A stretch of 64,000 nucleotides of DNA from Geodermatophilus sp. DSM 44513 (lineage in GTDB: Bacteria > Actinomycetota > Actinomycetes > Mycobacteriales > Geodermatophilaceae): the NCBI RefSeq assembly GCF_032460525.1, contig NZ_CP135963.1, forward strand, positions 2,604,001 to 2,668,000, given 5' to 3'. The notes beneath the pieces were generated by a model that was not told the origin of the DNA, did no database searches, and saw nothing but the letters and a program-made list of their open reading frames with translations. Position 1 is the first letter of the stretch. Each line of letters begins with the position of its first letter. A program made the translations under genes and the position numbers. Positions 43,907-51,721 of this stretch are shown piece after piece.

Positions 43907-45285
43907 CCACGTTCCTGGGCATCGACGTCGGCACCACCCGCACCAAGGCCGTGCTCCTGGAGCCGGACGGCGGCACCGTCCTCGCCGCGGCCACCGCCCC
44001 GACGCCGCAGGGCGAGGACGGCGGCACCGCCGTCCACTCCCCGACGGCGATCCGCGAGGTCGCCGTCGGGGTCGCCCGGCGGGCACTCGCAGACGCCGGC
44101 CCCGGGCCCCGCGCCGGGGTGGGCGGCATCGCCGTGACCTCGGTGGGCGAGGAGGCCGTGATGCTCGACGCGGCGGGGAGGCCGGTCGGCGACGTGCCCA
44201 CCTGGTTCTCCGGCGTCGGCCACGCGCCGGCCCGGGAGCACGCGTCCGAGCTGGACCGCCGGGCCCCGGTCACCGGCCTGCGGCACCCCGAGTACACCGT
44301 CCACGTGCTCGCCTGGTGGGCGCGCAGCCGGCCGGTCGCGGCCCGCGCGGCCGCGACGCTGACCGACCTGGGGAGCTGGCTGCTCTCCTCCCTGGGCCCC
44401 GGGGACCTCGTGATGGACCACTCCCACGCATCCCGCACGGGCCTGTTCGACGCCCCCACCCGGTCGTGGCGCCCCGAGGCCCTCGACGTGGTGGGCATGG
44501 GCCACCTCGCCCTCCCGCGCCTGGTGCCCTCGGGCACGGTGGTCGGCGAGCTGGGCAACGCCCCCGCCGCAGCGCTCGGCGTCGCGCCCGGCATCCCGCT
44601 GGTCACCGGTGGGCACGACCACTTCTGCGGGGCGCTCGCCGCCGGCGCCCGCTCCCCCGGTGACCTGTTCGTCTCCGCCGGCACCTCCGAGGCCCACCTG
44701 CTGGTCACCGACTCCCTCGACCCGGCCGCGACCGCGGGCAGCGAGGTGGGCTGCTTCGTGACCGACGGCCTGTACTACCTGCACGCGGCACTGCCGTCGG
44801 GGTCGCTGTACCTCACCTGGACGGGGCTGCTGGGCCTGGACCCGTCCGCCGCCCTGGACGACCTGATCGGTGGCGAACCGGTGGGCAGCCGGGGCGTGCG
44901 GGGGCGCATCTCCCCTGATCGCCGGCTGACCCTGGACGGCGTGCCACTCGACGTGACCCCGGCGACCCTGCTCCGCGCCCTCATGGAGACCACCGCGGTG
45001 GCGTCGCGCGAGGTGACGCGGGACCTCAGCCGGGCGGCCGGCCGGGCCGTCGCCCAGCGGTTGCTGGCCGGCCGGCCGGCGGAGTCGGCCACGTGGCGGG
45101 AGATCCGCGCGGCGATCGGCGAGGGCGCCGCTGCGTTCGTCGACGCACAGGAGTCCACGGCGCTGGGCGCGGCCCACCTGGCCGTCCGCGCGGTCACCGG
45201 TCGGCTGCCCCCGCCGGCCCTCCGCCGTCCGGGTCCAGAGCTGTCACCGGAACGCCGGCAGGAGTACGTCCGCGCCCTCGGGTGA
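43903..45285 (+). CDS. FGGY-family carbohydrate kinase
   Basis: 460 residues of the xylulokinase/gluconokinase/tagatose-kinase superfamily. The N-terminal phosphate-binding loop is FLGIDVGTTRTKAVLLEPDG. TGGHDHFCGALAAGA and DLFVSAGTSEAHLL mark the second actin-like domain, and ESTALGAAHLAVRAVTG is C-terminal. It phosphorylates a free ketose, aldose or polyol. Translationally coupled to the PfkB kinase upstream. No FGGY member can be assigned a substrate by sequence alone; D-tagatose or D-fructose is proposed from pathway logic. Confidence 0.9.
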   Translation: MTTFLGIDVGTTRTKAVLLEPDGGTVLAAATAPTPQGEDGGTAVHSPTAIREVAVGVARRALADAGPGPRAGVGGIAVTSVGEEAVMLDAAGRPVGDVPTWFSGVGHAPAREHASELDRRAPVTGLRHPEYTVHVLAWWARSRPVAARAAATLTDLGSWLLSSLGPGDLVMDHSHASRTGLFDAPTRSWRPEALDVVGMGHLALPRLVPSGTVVGELGNAPAAALGVAPGIPLVTGGHDHFCGALAAGARSPGDLFVSAGTSEAHLLVTDSLDPAATAGSEVGCFVTDGLYYLHAALPSGSLYLTWTGLLGLDPSAALDDLIGGEPVGSRGVRGRISPDRRLTLDGVPLDVTPATLLRALMETTAVASREVTRDLSRAAGRAVAQRLLAGRPAESATWREIRAAIGEGAAAFVDAQESTALGAAHLAVRAVTGRLPPPALRRPGPELSPERRQEYVRALG

Positions 45286-45727
45286 GGTCGTCGGAGCCAC
45301 CCTCGACCGGAGGCGCCCCGCGTCTCGACACGAGGGAACCGGCACACGACACACCTCGCGGTCCCGCGACCCGGCACGCCGGCGTGCCTGTCGTGCGAAC
45401 CACCCGCGTCGGTGGCCCCGAGAGCCTCGACGTCCCGGTCCCCGCTGACGGTCAGCAGCTGTTCGACGTGCGCTCGCACGCTGTCTCGATGGGCGGGTAC
45501 GACGATCCGCTCGAGGCCCTGGCAGCTGTCGGGAGGCCGTGGCCCCCAGCCCGACCTGCACTCCAGACGTGCCTGGCACGACCCTGGTGACGATCACCGA
45601 TCACGTGATCGACAGCGGCTTCTCCACGGCGACCCCGGTGAGCGATCTGCGAGCAGCACGCGGCTTCTGGCGCGCGGTCGCCGGAACTGCGTTGCCCCAC
45701 CAGCCCAGGGGGCCCACGCTGACCGCC
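45286..45727. other. Intergenic region, 442 bp, with a gene remnant and palindromes
   Basis: Contains the quinone-oxidoreductase fragment at 45384-45470. A perfect 16-bp palindrome (GGCACGCCGGCGTGCC, 45373-45388) abuts it, and a 14-bp palindrome (CGATCACGTGATCG, 45598-45611) lies upstream of the GNAT gene. No intact gene is seen; an open frame leading into the GNAT lacks family similarity before residue 60. Confidence 0.5.
45384..45470 (+). pseudogene. Remnant of a quinone-oxidoreductase gene (N-terminal part)
   Basis: In one frame it still reads VRTTRVGGPESLDVPVPADG followed by QQLFDV, against RFGGPEVLDVVDLPD and PVPADGQQLFDV in the intact gene at 48746, with a 12-base deletion. The block GACGGTCAGCAGCTGTTCGA is identical. 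Homology stops abruptly after DV. It lies just past the FGGY kinase at the right border of the sugar island, in the same orientation as the left-border fragment. Confidence 0.75.
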
Positions 45728-46234
45728 GTGCTCAGGCCCCTGCGCGACGGCGACCTCCCCGCGGTGCGCGACCTCGTCGTCGCGGCCGGCATGTTCACCG
45801 CCGAGGAGACCCCCTTCCTCGACGACGTGCTCGGGCCGCTCACCCGGACACCCGGACCGAAGGGCGTCGACGGCCCGACCTGCCTCGTCGACGACCCCGG
45901 GGACCCATCCGGCCCGGTGCCGCTGACGGCGGTCGTCTACTACCGGCCCGAGGAGGCCACCGACCGCGTCTGGGACCTCACCATGATCGCGGTGCACCCG
46001 ACAGAGCAGGGCCGCGGGAGCGGGCTGGCACTCGTACGGCAGGTGGAGGCCGACCTGTCCGGCCGGGGCGCTCGCCTGCTGGCCGTCCGGACCTCGGGCA
46101 CCGGGCAGTACGCCAGCACCCGCGCGTTCTACGACCGGTGCGGCTACGACCGGGTCGCACACGTCCCGGACTGGTGGACCGAGGGCGACGACCTGGTCCT
46201 GTTCACCAGGCGGCTGGCCCCGAGGGACGAGTGA
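45728..46234 (+). CDS. GNAT-family N-acetyltransferase
   Basis: 168 residues from the GTG at 45728, where family similarity begins (VLRPLRDGDLPAVRDLV). The acetyl-CoA motif is HPTEQGRGSGLALVRQVE, and STRAFYDRCGYDRVAHVPDW is the typical C-terminal part. Longer starts exist upstream but would encode remnant-like sequence. Substrate unknown; alone between the sugar island and the NRDE gene. Confidence 0.83.
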   Translation: MLRPLRDGDLPAVRDLVVAAGMFTAEETPFLDDVLGPLTRTPGPKGVDGPTCLVDDPGDPSGPVPLTAVVYYRPEEATDRVWDLTMIAVHPTEQGRGSGLALVRQVEADLSGRGARLLAVRTSGTGQYASTRAFYDRCGYDRVAHVPDWWTEGDDLVLFTRRLAPRDE

Positions 46235-46265
46235 GCGCTCCCGCTGGCGCTGGGACCATGGCGGC

Positions 46266-46949
46266 GTGTGCACGGTCGTGGTGCGGTGGGCCCCGGGCGC
46301 GCCCGCGCGCATCCTCGCCCTGAGGGACGAGCTCGTCGGCCGGGAGTTCGACGACCCCGGCCGGTGGTGGCCCGGGCACCTGGACCTGGTCGGCGGCCGG
46401 GACCGCGTCGCGGGCGGCACCTGGTGCGCCACGCACGTCGGCACCGGCGTCACCGCGCTGGTGCTCAACCGGCCGCAGAGGCCGACCGCGGAGCCGGGGG
46501 CGCCCAGCCGCGGTGTGCTGCCGCTGTTGGCCGCCGAGCACGGCGCGGAGTGGTCCGCGGCGGTGCGCACCGAGGGCCTGGCGAGCTTCCTGCTCGTGCT
46601 GGCCGCGCCGGACGGACTGACCACCTGGGACTGCGACGGCGAGCGCACGGTGCGCACCGACCACCCGGAGGGCACCTGGATGGTCACCTCCGGCGGCCCC
46701 GAGGACCGCAAGGCCGAGACGTTCCTGCCGCTGTTCACCGCGGCCGGCTACCCCGACGGCTGGCGCGGGCTGGTGCAGAGCGGGCCCCCGCGCGACGACC
46801 CGGGGGCCCTGGTGGTCCGGCACGAGCAGGACGGCGTGGTCTTCGCGACCGTCTTCGGCGAGCTCATCGAGGCCCGGCCGGGCCGGCTGGACCTGGAGCA
46901 CAGCCGCCGGCCGTGGCTCGGCCCGTGGCACTCCCTGTCGGTCGGCTGA
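46266..46949 (+). CDS. NRDE-family protein (TANGO2-like)
   Basis: 227 residues. NRDE proteins begin with a Cys as second residue (here V-C-T-V-V after GTG), keep the NRDE-like segment (here LRDELVGREFDDPGRWWPG) and GTWCATHVGTGVTALVLNRP, and end GPWHSLSVG. This Ntn-hydrolase-like N-terminal Cys family has poorly known function; eukaryotic TANGO2 is implicated in lipid or haem handling. The strict NRDE tetrapeptide is altered. It converges with the EamA transporter with no gap. Confidence 0.78.
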   Translation: MCTVVVRWAPGAPARILALRDELVGREFDDPGRWWPGHLDLVGGRDRVAGGTWCATHVGTGVTALVLNRPQRPTAEPGAPSRGVLPLLAAEHGAEWSAAVRTEGLASFLLVLAAPDGLTTWDCDGERTVRTDHPEGTWMVTSGGPEDRKAETFLPLFTAAGYPDGWRGLVQSGPPRDDPGALVVRHEQDGVVFATVFGELIEARPGRLDLEHSRRPWLGPWHSLSVG

Positions 46950-47921
46950 TCAGCCGGTCGCGACGAGCACGATGCCGCCCAGCGCGCCGAGGACACCGAG
47001 GCCGGGCAGCAGCCGGAGGCGTTCGCGCAGCACCAGGGTGGCGACGAGGACCGCGACGACCGGGTCGAGGGAGGCCAGCGGCCCGACGACGGCCAGCGGC
47101 CCCCGGTCGACGGCGAGGGTGACCAGCACGTCCGCGCCGACGTCGACCAGCCCGACGAGGGTGGCCGGGACCACCAGCGAGCGCTCCGGCCGCAGGCAGG
47201 CGCGGGTGTGCCGGGTGGCGGCCAGGAGCGTCACCACCAGCGCCCCGGCCTGCACGGCGAGGGCCACGACCAGCGCGACGTCGAGCGGTTGCTGGCCGGC
47301 CCCGGGCACGACCGCGCGCCCGGTCGCCTGCTCGAGGACGACGAAGAACAGGCCGAACGCCAGGGCCGCCAGCGCGGCCAGTGCCACCGAGGCGCGGCCG
47401 TCCCCGGCCCGGGCGGGCGGCACGCACCCGTCGTACACGGGGACGGGCTGGGTCCGGCCGGGCACCGGCCGGGCCGCCCGGACGACGGGGTCCGCGGGCG
47501 CCTCGTCCTCGTCCGGCGCGGCGGCGACCACCAGGACGCCGGTGACGGCCAGCGCCACCCCCAGCCCGGACCGCCAACCGAGCGCGTCCCCGCCGAGGAC
47601 CCCGACCAGCACCGGGAGCACGACACCGGCGCCGGCCACCGGGGCGACCACGGACGTGCGGCCGCGCTGCAGCGCGGTGTAGAAGGCGAGCAGGCCGAGG
47701 GCCCCGACCGCCCCGGCGCCGGCTCCCCAGGCCAGGCCGGGTGCGGACAGCGCGGGCTGCCGGACCGCCGCCGCCACCGCGAGCACGACCAGACCGGTGA
47801 CCTGAGCCCACAGGGCCAGCGACGCGGTCGCGTGCCGGCGCACCACGGCTCCGCTGAGGACGTCGCTGAGCCCGTACGCGACGCTCGCCAGGACCGCCAG
47901 GACCACGCCCGCGGCGATCAC
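46950..47921 (-). CDS. EamA/DMT-family transporter
   Basis: About 323 residues with 10 hydrophobic segments in two repeats (VIAAGVVLAVLASVAYGLSD; GLLAFYTALQRGRTSVVAPV in repeat one, VVGPLASLDPVVAVLVATLV in repeat two), the drug/metabolite transporter fold. A long hydrophilic central loop (about 155-190) is rich in Asp, Pro and Arg. The GTG at 47921 puts the first helix at the N-terminus; a TTG at 48026 would add 35 Arg-rich residues. Divergent from the CGNR regulator, which is probably its regulator. Confidence 0.83.
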   Translation of the reverse strand: MIAAGVVLAVLASVAYGLSDVLSGAVVRRHATASLALWAQVTGLVVLAVAAAVRQPALSAPGLAWGAGAGAVGALGLLAFYTALQRGRTSVVAPVAGAGVVLPVLVGVLGGDALGWRSGLGVALAVTGVLVVAAAPDEDEAPADPVVRAARPVPGRTQPVPVYDGCVPPARAGDGRASVALAALAALAFGLFFVVLEQATGRAVVPGAGQQPLDVALVVALAVQAGALVVTLLAATRHTRACLRPERSLVVPATLVGLVDVGADVLVTLAVDRGPLAVVGPLASLDPVVAVLVATLVLRERLRLLPGLGVLGALGGIVLVATG

Positions 47922-48060
47922 CGGGGTGCCGGACCGCTCGGACGCCGCCCGGCGGGCTCCGGCCCGTCGACGAGGTGGGACACCGGGTTCCCTCCGCCGC
48001 GGCCACCACCCGAGCAGGTGGTGCAACCGGTCAGAGCCTGACGACGGTTGCCCCGTGTGT

Positions 48061-48087
48061 CAACCAGTCATCGGCTTACACTGGTTG
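48061..48087. promoter_or_regulatory. Inverted-repeat operator between EamA and CGNR genes
   Basis: CAACCAGT and ACTGGTTG are perfect 8-bp arms 11 bp apart. The site overlaps TTGACA (minus strand, a -35 for the transporter) and TACACT (plus strand, a -10 for the CGNR gene), so one bound dimer could control both directions. Placement fits an autoregulating CGNR protein. Confidence 0.65.
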
Positions 48088-48111
48088 CATGAGGGGTGGG
48101 CGTGGCCGGTG

Positions 48112-48735
48112 GTGAGCGACGAGGAACTGCTCACGGCCCTGGCGAACACCGGGCACGAGGGCGCCGACGAAATGGCCGACCCCGCGGCCCTGGCGAGCTG
48201 GTGGGCAGGCCTGCGCGGGCCCGTCGGCGGCACGGCGTCCTCGGAGACCACACGGGCGGCGCTGCGGGACCTGCGTCGCGCGGTGCGGGAGGCGGCGGCC
48301 CGGCACAACGGCGCCGACGGGCCTCGGGACGGCCCCGAGGTGCCCATCGGCGACGCGCGCGGGCCCGTCGCGGGCCTGGCGCTGCGTCCGGACCTGTCCG
48401 GCGGCCGGGTGTCCCTGGTGCCGCAGGGCGACGGGGACCTGGCCGCGGACGTCGCCGCCGTCGTCCTCGTGGCGCTGCTGCGGGCCTCCGCCGGGCCCGC
48501 GTGGTCGCGGGTCAAGGCCTGCCGCGGTGCCGACTGCGGGTGGGTCTTCGTCGACGCCTCGCGCAACAGGTCGCGCCGGTGGTGCGAGATGGCCAGCTGC
48601 GGCAACCGCGCCAAGACCGCCACGTTCCGCGCGCGCCACCGGGACGAGCGACGTCCCGCGGCCGCCCGTCCGCGGCGCGGCGACGGAACCGGCCGGCTCG
48701 GTACGGGACGGCAGCCCGCGCCACGGGCCACCTAG
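48112..48735 (+). CDS. CGNR zinc-finger transcription regulator
   Basis: 207 residues. An N-terminal ABATE/DUF1470-like ligand-binding region (LLTALANTGHEG, WWAGLRGPVG) and a C-terminal CGNR zinc finger with four Cys: CRGADCGWVFVDASRNRSRRW then CEMASCGNRAKTATFRARHR, where CGNR itself is visible. The tail is basic and disordered. Family members are helix-containing regulators often next to transporters. The start is the second of two adjacent GTGs. The divergent EamA gene shares the inverted repeat in the promoter gap. Confidence 0.9.
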   Translation: MSDEELLTALANTGHEGADEMADPAALASWWAGLRGPVGGTASSETTRAALRDLRRAVREAAARHNGADGPRDGPEVPIGDARGPVAGLALRPDLSGGRVSLVPQGDGDLAADVAAVVLVALLRASAGPAWSRVKACRGADCGWVFVDASRNRSRRWCEMASCGNRAKTATFRARHRDERRPAAARPRRGDGTGRLGTGRQPAPRAT

Positions 48736-48745
48736 CCTGACGGGC

Positions 48746-49717
48746 ATGCGAGCCGTCCAGATCACCCGCTTCGGCGGCCCCGAGGTCCTCGACGTCGTCG
48801 ACCTGCCCGACCCCGTCCCCGCCGACGGTCAGCAGCTGTTCGACGTCTCCACCGCCGGCGTCAACTACGCCGACACCCACCAGACCGAGGACAGCTACCT
48901 GGCCCCCCAGCAGCTGCCGCTGGTGCCGGGCGCGGAGTTCGTGGGGACGTCGGCCGGCGGCGGCCCGCGGGTGGTCGGTCTGCTCGACGGCGGCGGCTAC
49001 GCCCAGCGCGTCGCCGCGCACCCGCGGCTGACCTGGCAGGTGCCCGACGGGGTGGGCGACGAGCAGGCGCTGGCCGTCGTCCTGCAGGGTGCCACGGCCT
49101 ACCACCTGCTGCGCACCAGCGCGCACCTGACCGCCGGGGAGACCGTGGTCGTCATCGCCGGAGCCGGCGGCGTCGGGTCCCTGGCCGTCCAGCTGGCCCG
49201 CCGCTGGGGTGCCGGCCGGGTGATCGCCACCGCGTCCAGCCCGGAGAAGCGGGCGCTGGCCGAGCAGCTCGGCGCCGACGTCGCGGTCGACCCCGCCCTG
49301 GCCGACGGCGACCCGAAGACCTTCACCGCCGCGCTGCGGGAGGCCAACGGCGGCCGGCCGGTCGACGTCGTCCTGGAGATGACCGGCGGCGACGTCTTCG
49401 CCGGCTCGGTGGCCGCGCTGGCCCCGTTCGGCCGGGTGGTCACCTACGGGATGGCCGCCCGCCAGGAGACCGGCCCCGTCGCGCCGGGGATGCTGCTGCA
49501 GCGGAGCCGCGCGATCGTGGGCTTCTGGCTGGCGCACTGCATGGCCCGCCCGGCGATGCTGGACGACGCCATGGCCGAGCTGCTGCCCCTGGTCGCCGAC
49601 GGCGCGCTGCGCCCGGTGGTCGGCGGGCGCTACCCGATGACCGCCGTCCGCGAGGCCCACCAGGACCTGCTGGCCCGCCGCACCACCGGCAAGCTCGTCC
49701 TCGACCCCGCCAGGTGA
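48746..49717 (+). CDS. NADPH:quinone oxidoreductase (zeta-crystallin type)
   Basis: 323-residue MDR-family enzyme without zinc ligands. Starts RAVQITRFGGPEVLDVVDLP, has AGVNYADTHQTE, the NADPH loop VVIAGAGGVGSLAVQLARRW and the C-terminal GKLVLDPAR. It reduces quinones or other electrophiles by one or two electrons. The first 40 codons are the parent sequence of three degraded fragments at 32, 33 and 45 kb. ATG start; a long perfect hairpin terminator follows two bases after the stop. Confidence 0.92.
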   Translation: MRAVQITRFGGPEVLDVVDLPDPVPADGQQLFDVSTAGVNYADTHQTEDSYLAPQQLPLVPGAEFVGTSAGGGPRVVGLLDGGGYAQRVAAHPRLTWQVPDGVGDEQALAVVLQGATAYHLLRTSAHLTAGETVVVIAGAGGVGSLAVQLARRWGAGRVIATASSPEKRALAEQLGADVAVDPALADGDPKTFTAALREANGGRPVDVVLEMTGGDVFAGSVAALAPFGRVVTYGMAARQETGPVAPGMLLQRSRAIVGFWLAHCMARPAMLDDAMAELLPLVADGALRPVVGGRYPMTAVREAHQDLLARRTTGKLVLDPAR

Positions 49718-49719
49718 GC

Positions 49720-49758
49720 GGAGTGCCACGGGCGAGGAGACCTCGCCCGTGGCACTCC
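49720..49758. terminator. Strong bidirectional terminator, 18-bp stem
   Basis: GAGTGCCACGGGCGAGG and its exact complement flank an AGA loop, extended by one more G-C pair. It separates the convergent quinone-oxidoreductase and VWA genes. Confidence 0.9.
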
Positions 49759-49760
49759 AC

Positions 49761-50717
49761 TCACAGCAGGCGGTTGGTCCAGAGCAGGCTGAGGACGACG
49801 CCGAGCAGCGCCAGCAGCACCCCGCCGCGGACGAACCAGTAGCTGACGTCGCGCGCCTCGGTGGTGTAGCCGATCTGGCTGCCGAGGTCGGAGTAGGCCT
49901 GTTCGAGCTCGTCGGCGCTGACCGCCTGGCTGTAGCTGCCACCGGTCTGCTCGGCGATGTTCTCCAGCGTCGCGCGGTCCACCGGGACCGGCACCCGCTC
50001 GCCGTCGAGGTCGAGGGTCCCGTAGTCGGTGCCGAAGGCGATCGTGGAGACCGGGACGCCGGCGTCCAGGGCCGCGTCGATCGCCTGGGTGTCGGGACGG
50101 CCCACGGTGTTGTAGCCGTCGGAGAGCAGCACCACCCGCGCCGGCGGCACCTCGTCGCCCTCGGCGTCCAACGAGGCCTGGAAGTTCTCGATCGCGGTCA
50201 GCGAGGTGAACACCGCCTCGCCGATCGCCGTCGACTCGGCCAGCTCGAGGTTGTCGATCGCGGTGCGCACCTGACCGCGGTCGGTCGTCGGGGTGACCAC
50301 CGTGGTCGCCGTCCCGGCGAAGGACACCAGGCCCAGGTTGATCTGCTCGGGCAGCGCGTCGACGAACTCCTTGGCCGCCACCTGCATCGCCTGGAACCGG
50401 CTGGGTGCGATGTCGGTGGCCTGCATGGACAGCGACACGTCGACGGTCATGATGACCGTGGCCCGCTCCCGCGGCACCCGCACCTCGGTGCTGGGCACGG
50501 CCAGCGAGACGACCAGCGCGGCCAGCGCCAGCGCCACCAGCCCGAAGGCCAGGTGCCGGCGCCACCCGGGCCGCCGGGGCACCAGCGTGCCCAGCAGCGC
50601 GACGTTGGTGAAGCGGGCCGCGTAGGCCGCCCGCCGCAGCTGCAGCACCACGTACAGCGCCACCAGCGCGACCACGGCCAGCAGGCCGAGCAGCCACCAC
50701 GGGGCCTGGAAGGTCAT
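49761..50717 (-). CDS. VWA-domain membrane protein (BatA-like)
   Basis: 318 residues. Two N-terminal membrane segments (WWLLGLLAVVALVALYVVL; LAFGLVALALAALVVSLAV), then a von Willebrand A domain with a MIDAS motif TVDVSLSMQATD (DxSxS) and later Thr/Asp residues, and a C-terminal helix (YWFVRGGVLLALLGVVLSLL). Acts with a MoxR AAA ATPase and a DUF58 protein, encoded directly upstream and overlapping by four bases (ATGA); such trios assemble or activate membrane complexes. Confidence 0.9.
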   Translation of the reverse strand: MTFQAPWWLLGLLAVVALVALYVVLQLRRAAYAARFTNVALLGTLVPRRPGWRRHLAFGLVALALAALVVSLAVPSTEVRVPRERATVIMTVDVSLSMQATDIAPSRFQAMQVAAKEFVDALPEQINLGLVSFAGTATTVVTPTTDRGQVRTAIDNLELAESTAIGEAVFTSLTAIENFQASLDAEGDEVPPARVVLLSDGYNTVGRPDTQAIDAALDAGVPVSTIAFGTDYGTLDLDGERVPVPVDRATLENIAEQTGGSYSQAVSADELEQAYSDLGSQIGYTTEARDVSYWFVRGGVLLALLGVVLSLLWTNRLL

Positions 50718-51721
50718 CGGGACGCCCCTCCGGAGCCGGCCCGCCGCCGGTCGGCGACGAAGCGGACCACGTCCATGAGCCAGTCGCGGTCGGTGCGCAG
50801 CTGCAGGTGCCCGGCGCCCGCCCGGCGCAGCGCGACCGCGATCGCCCGCCGCTGGGCGGCGGCGCCCTCGGCGAACCGGGCGCGGAACGCGGCGTCGCCG
50901 GTGGGCACCTCGAGGGTCTGGCCGGACTCGGGGTCGACCACGGTGAGCAGCCCGACGTCGGGCAGCTCCAGCTCCCGCGGGTCGACGACCTCGATGGCCA
51001 GCAGCTCGTGCCGGGCCCGCAGACCCCGCAGCGGGCGCTCCCAGTCCGGGGCACCCCCGGCGTCCGAGCCGAGGAAGTCGGACACGACGACGACCATGCC
51101 CCGGCGGCGCGGCGGCCGGCGCAGCGACTCCAGGGCGGCGGCCAGGTCGCCCCGGCGCCCACCCGCGGCCCGCGGGGTCGCCACGACCCCGCGCAGCAGC
51201 CGGTCGACCGCCAGCCGGCCGGCCGTGGCCGGGTACCGGTCGACCCGCTCGCCGGTGGTGACGACGGCGCCCAGCCGGTTGCCGCCGCGGACGGTGAGGT
51301 GGCTGACCGCGGCCAGCCCGGCGATGGCCAGGTCGCGCTTGGTGCAGTTCGCGGTCCCGAAGTCCAGGCTGGCCGACAGGTCGACCACCGCCCAGGTCTC
51401 CAGCTCGCGGTCGGCGATCGTCTCGCGCACGTGCGGCACCTGCGTGCGGGCGGTCACCGGCCAGTCCATCCGCCGGACGTCGTCCCCCGGGTGGTAGCTG
51501 CGCGAGTCGCCGGCCTCGCTGCCCGAGCCGGGCACCAGCCCGAGGTGGTCGCCCTGCAGCAGGCCGTCGAGCCGGCGGCGCACGGTGAGCTCCAGCCGCT
51601 GCAGCAGCACGTCGGAGGGGCCCTCGCCCACGTGCGGCGGCGTGCCGGCGGCCTCCGCGCCCGGGGCGGGTGCGGTCCGGTCCGGGACCGCGGCCCCGCC
51701 GGAGCGGCGACGCAGGATCAC
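50714..51721 (-). CDS. DUF58-domain protein
   Basis: 335 residues. DUF58 signature SRSYHPGDDVRRMDWPVTART near residue 95; the C-terminal part has a VWA-like fold starting ETWAVVDLSASLDFGT. Part of the MoxR-DUF58-VWA chaperone-like operon, overlapping both neighbours by four bases. The GTG at 51721 overlaps the moxR stop. No membrane segment in this version. Confidence 0.9.
   Translation of the reverse strand: MILRRRSGGAAVPDRTAPAPGAEAAGTPPHVGEGPSDVLLQRLELTVRRRLDGLLQGDHLGLVPGSGSEAGDSRSYHPGDDVRRMDWPVTARTQVPHVRETIADRELETWAVVDLSASLDFGTANCTKRDLAIAGLAAVSHLTVRGGNRLGAVVTTGERVDRYPATAGRLAVDRLLRGVVATPRAAGGRRGDLAAALESLRRPPRRRGMVVVVSDFLGSDAGGAPDWERPLRGLRARHELLAIEVVDPRELELPDVGLLTVVDPESGQTLEVPTGDAAFRARFAEGAAAQRRAIAVALRRAGAGHLQLRTDRDWLMDVVRFVADRRRAGSGGASR

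Noticed and set aside
45539..45727. N-terminal extension of the GNAT at 45728
   Set aside because: The extension shows no family similarity and partly overlaps decayed sequence; GNAT similarity starts at the GTG chosen.
46950..48026. TTG-started longer form of the EamA transporter
   Set aside because: It would place about 35 Arg-rich residues before the first helix and run toward the regulatory inverted repeat; the GTG at 47921 fits the family better, though not proven.
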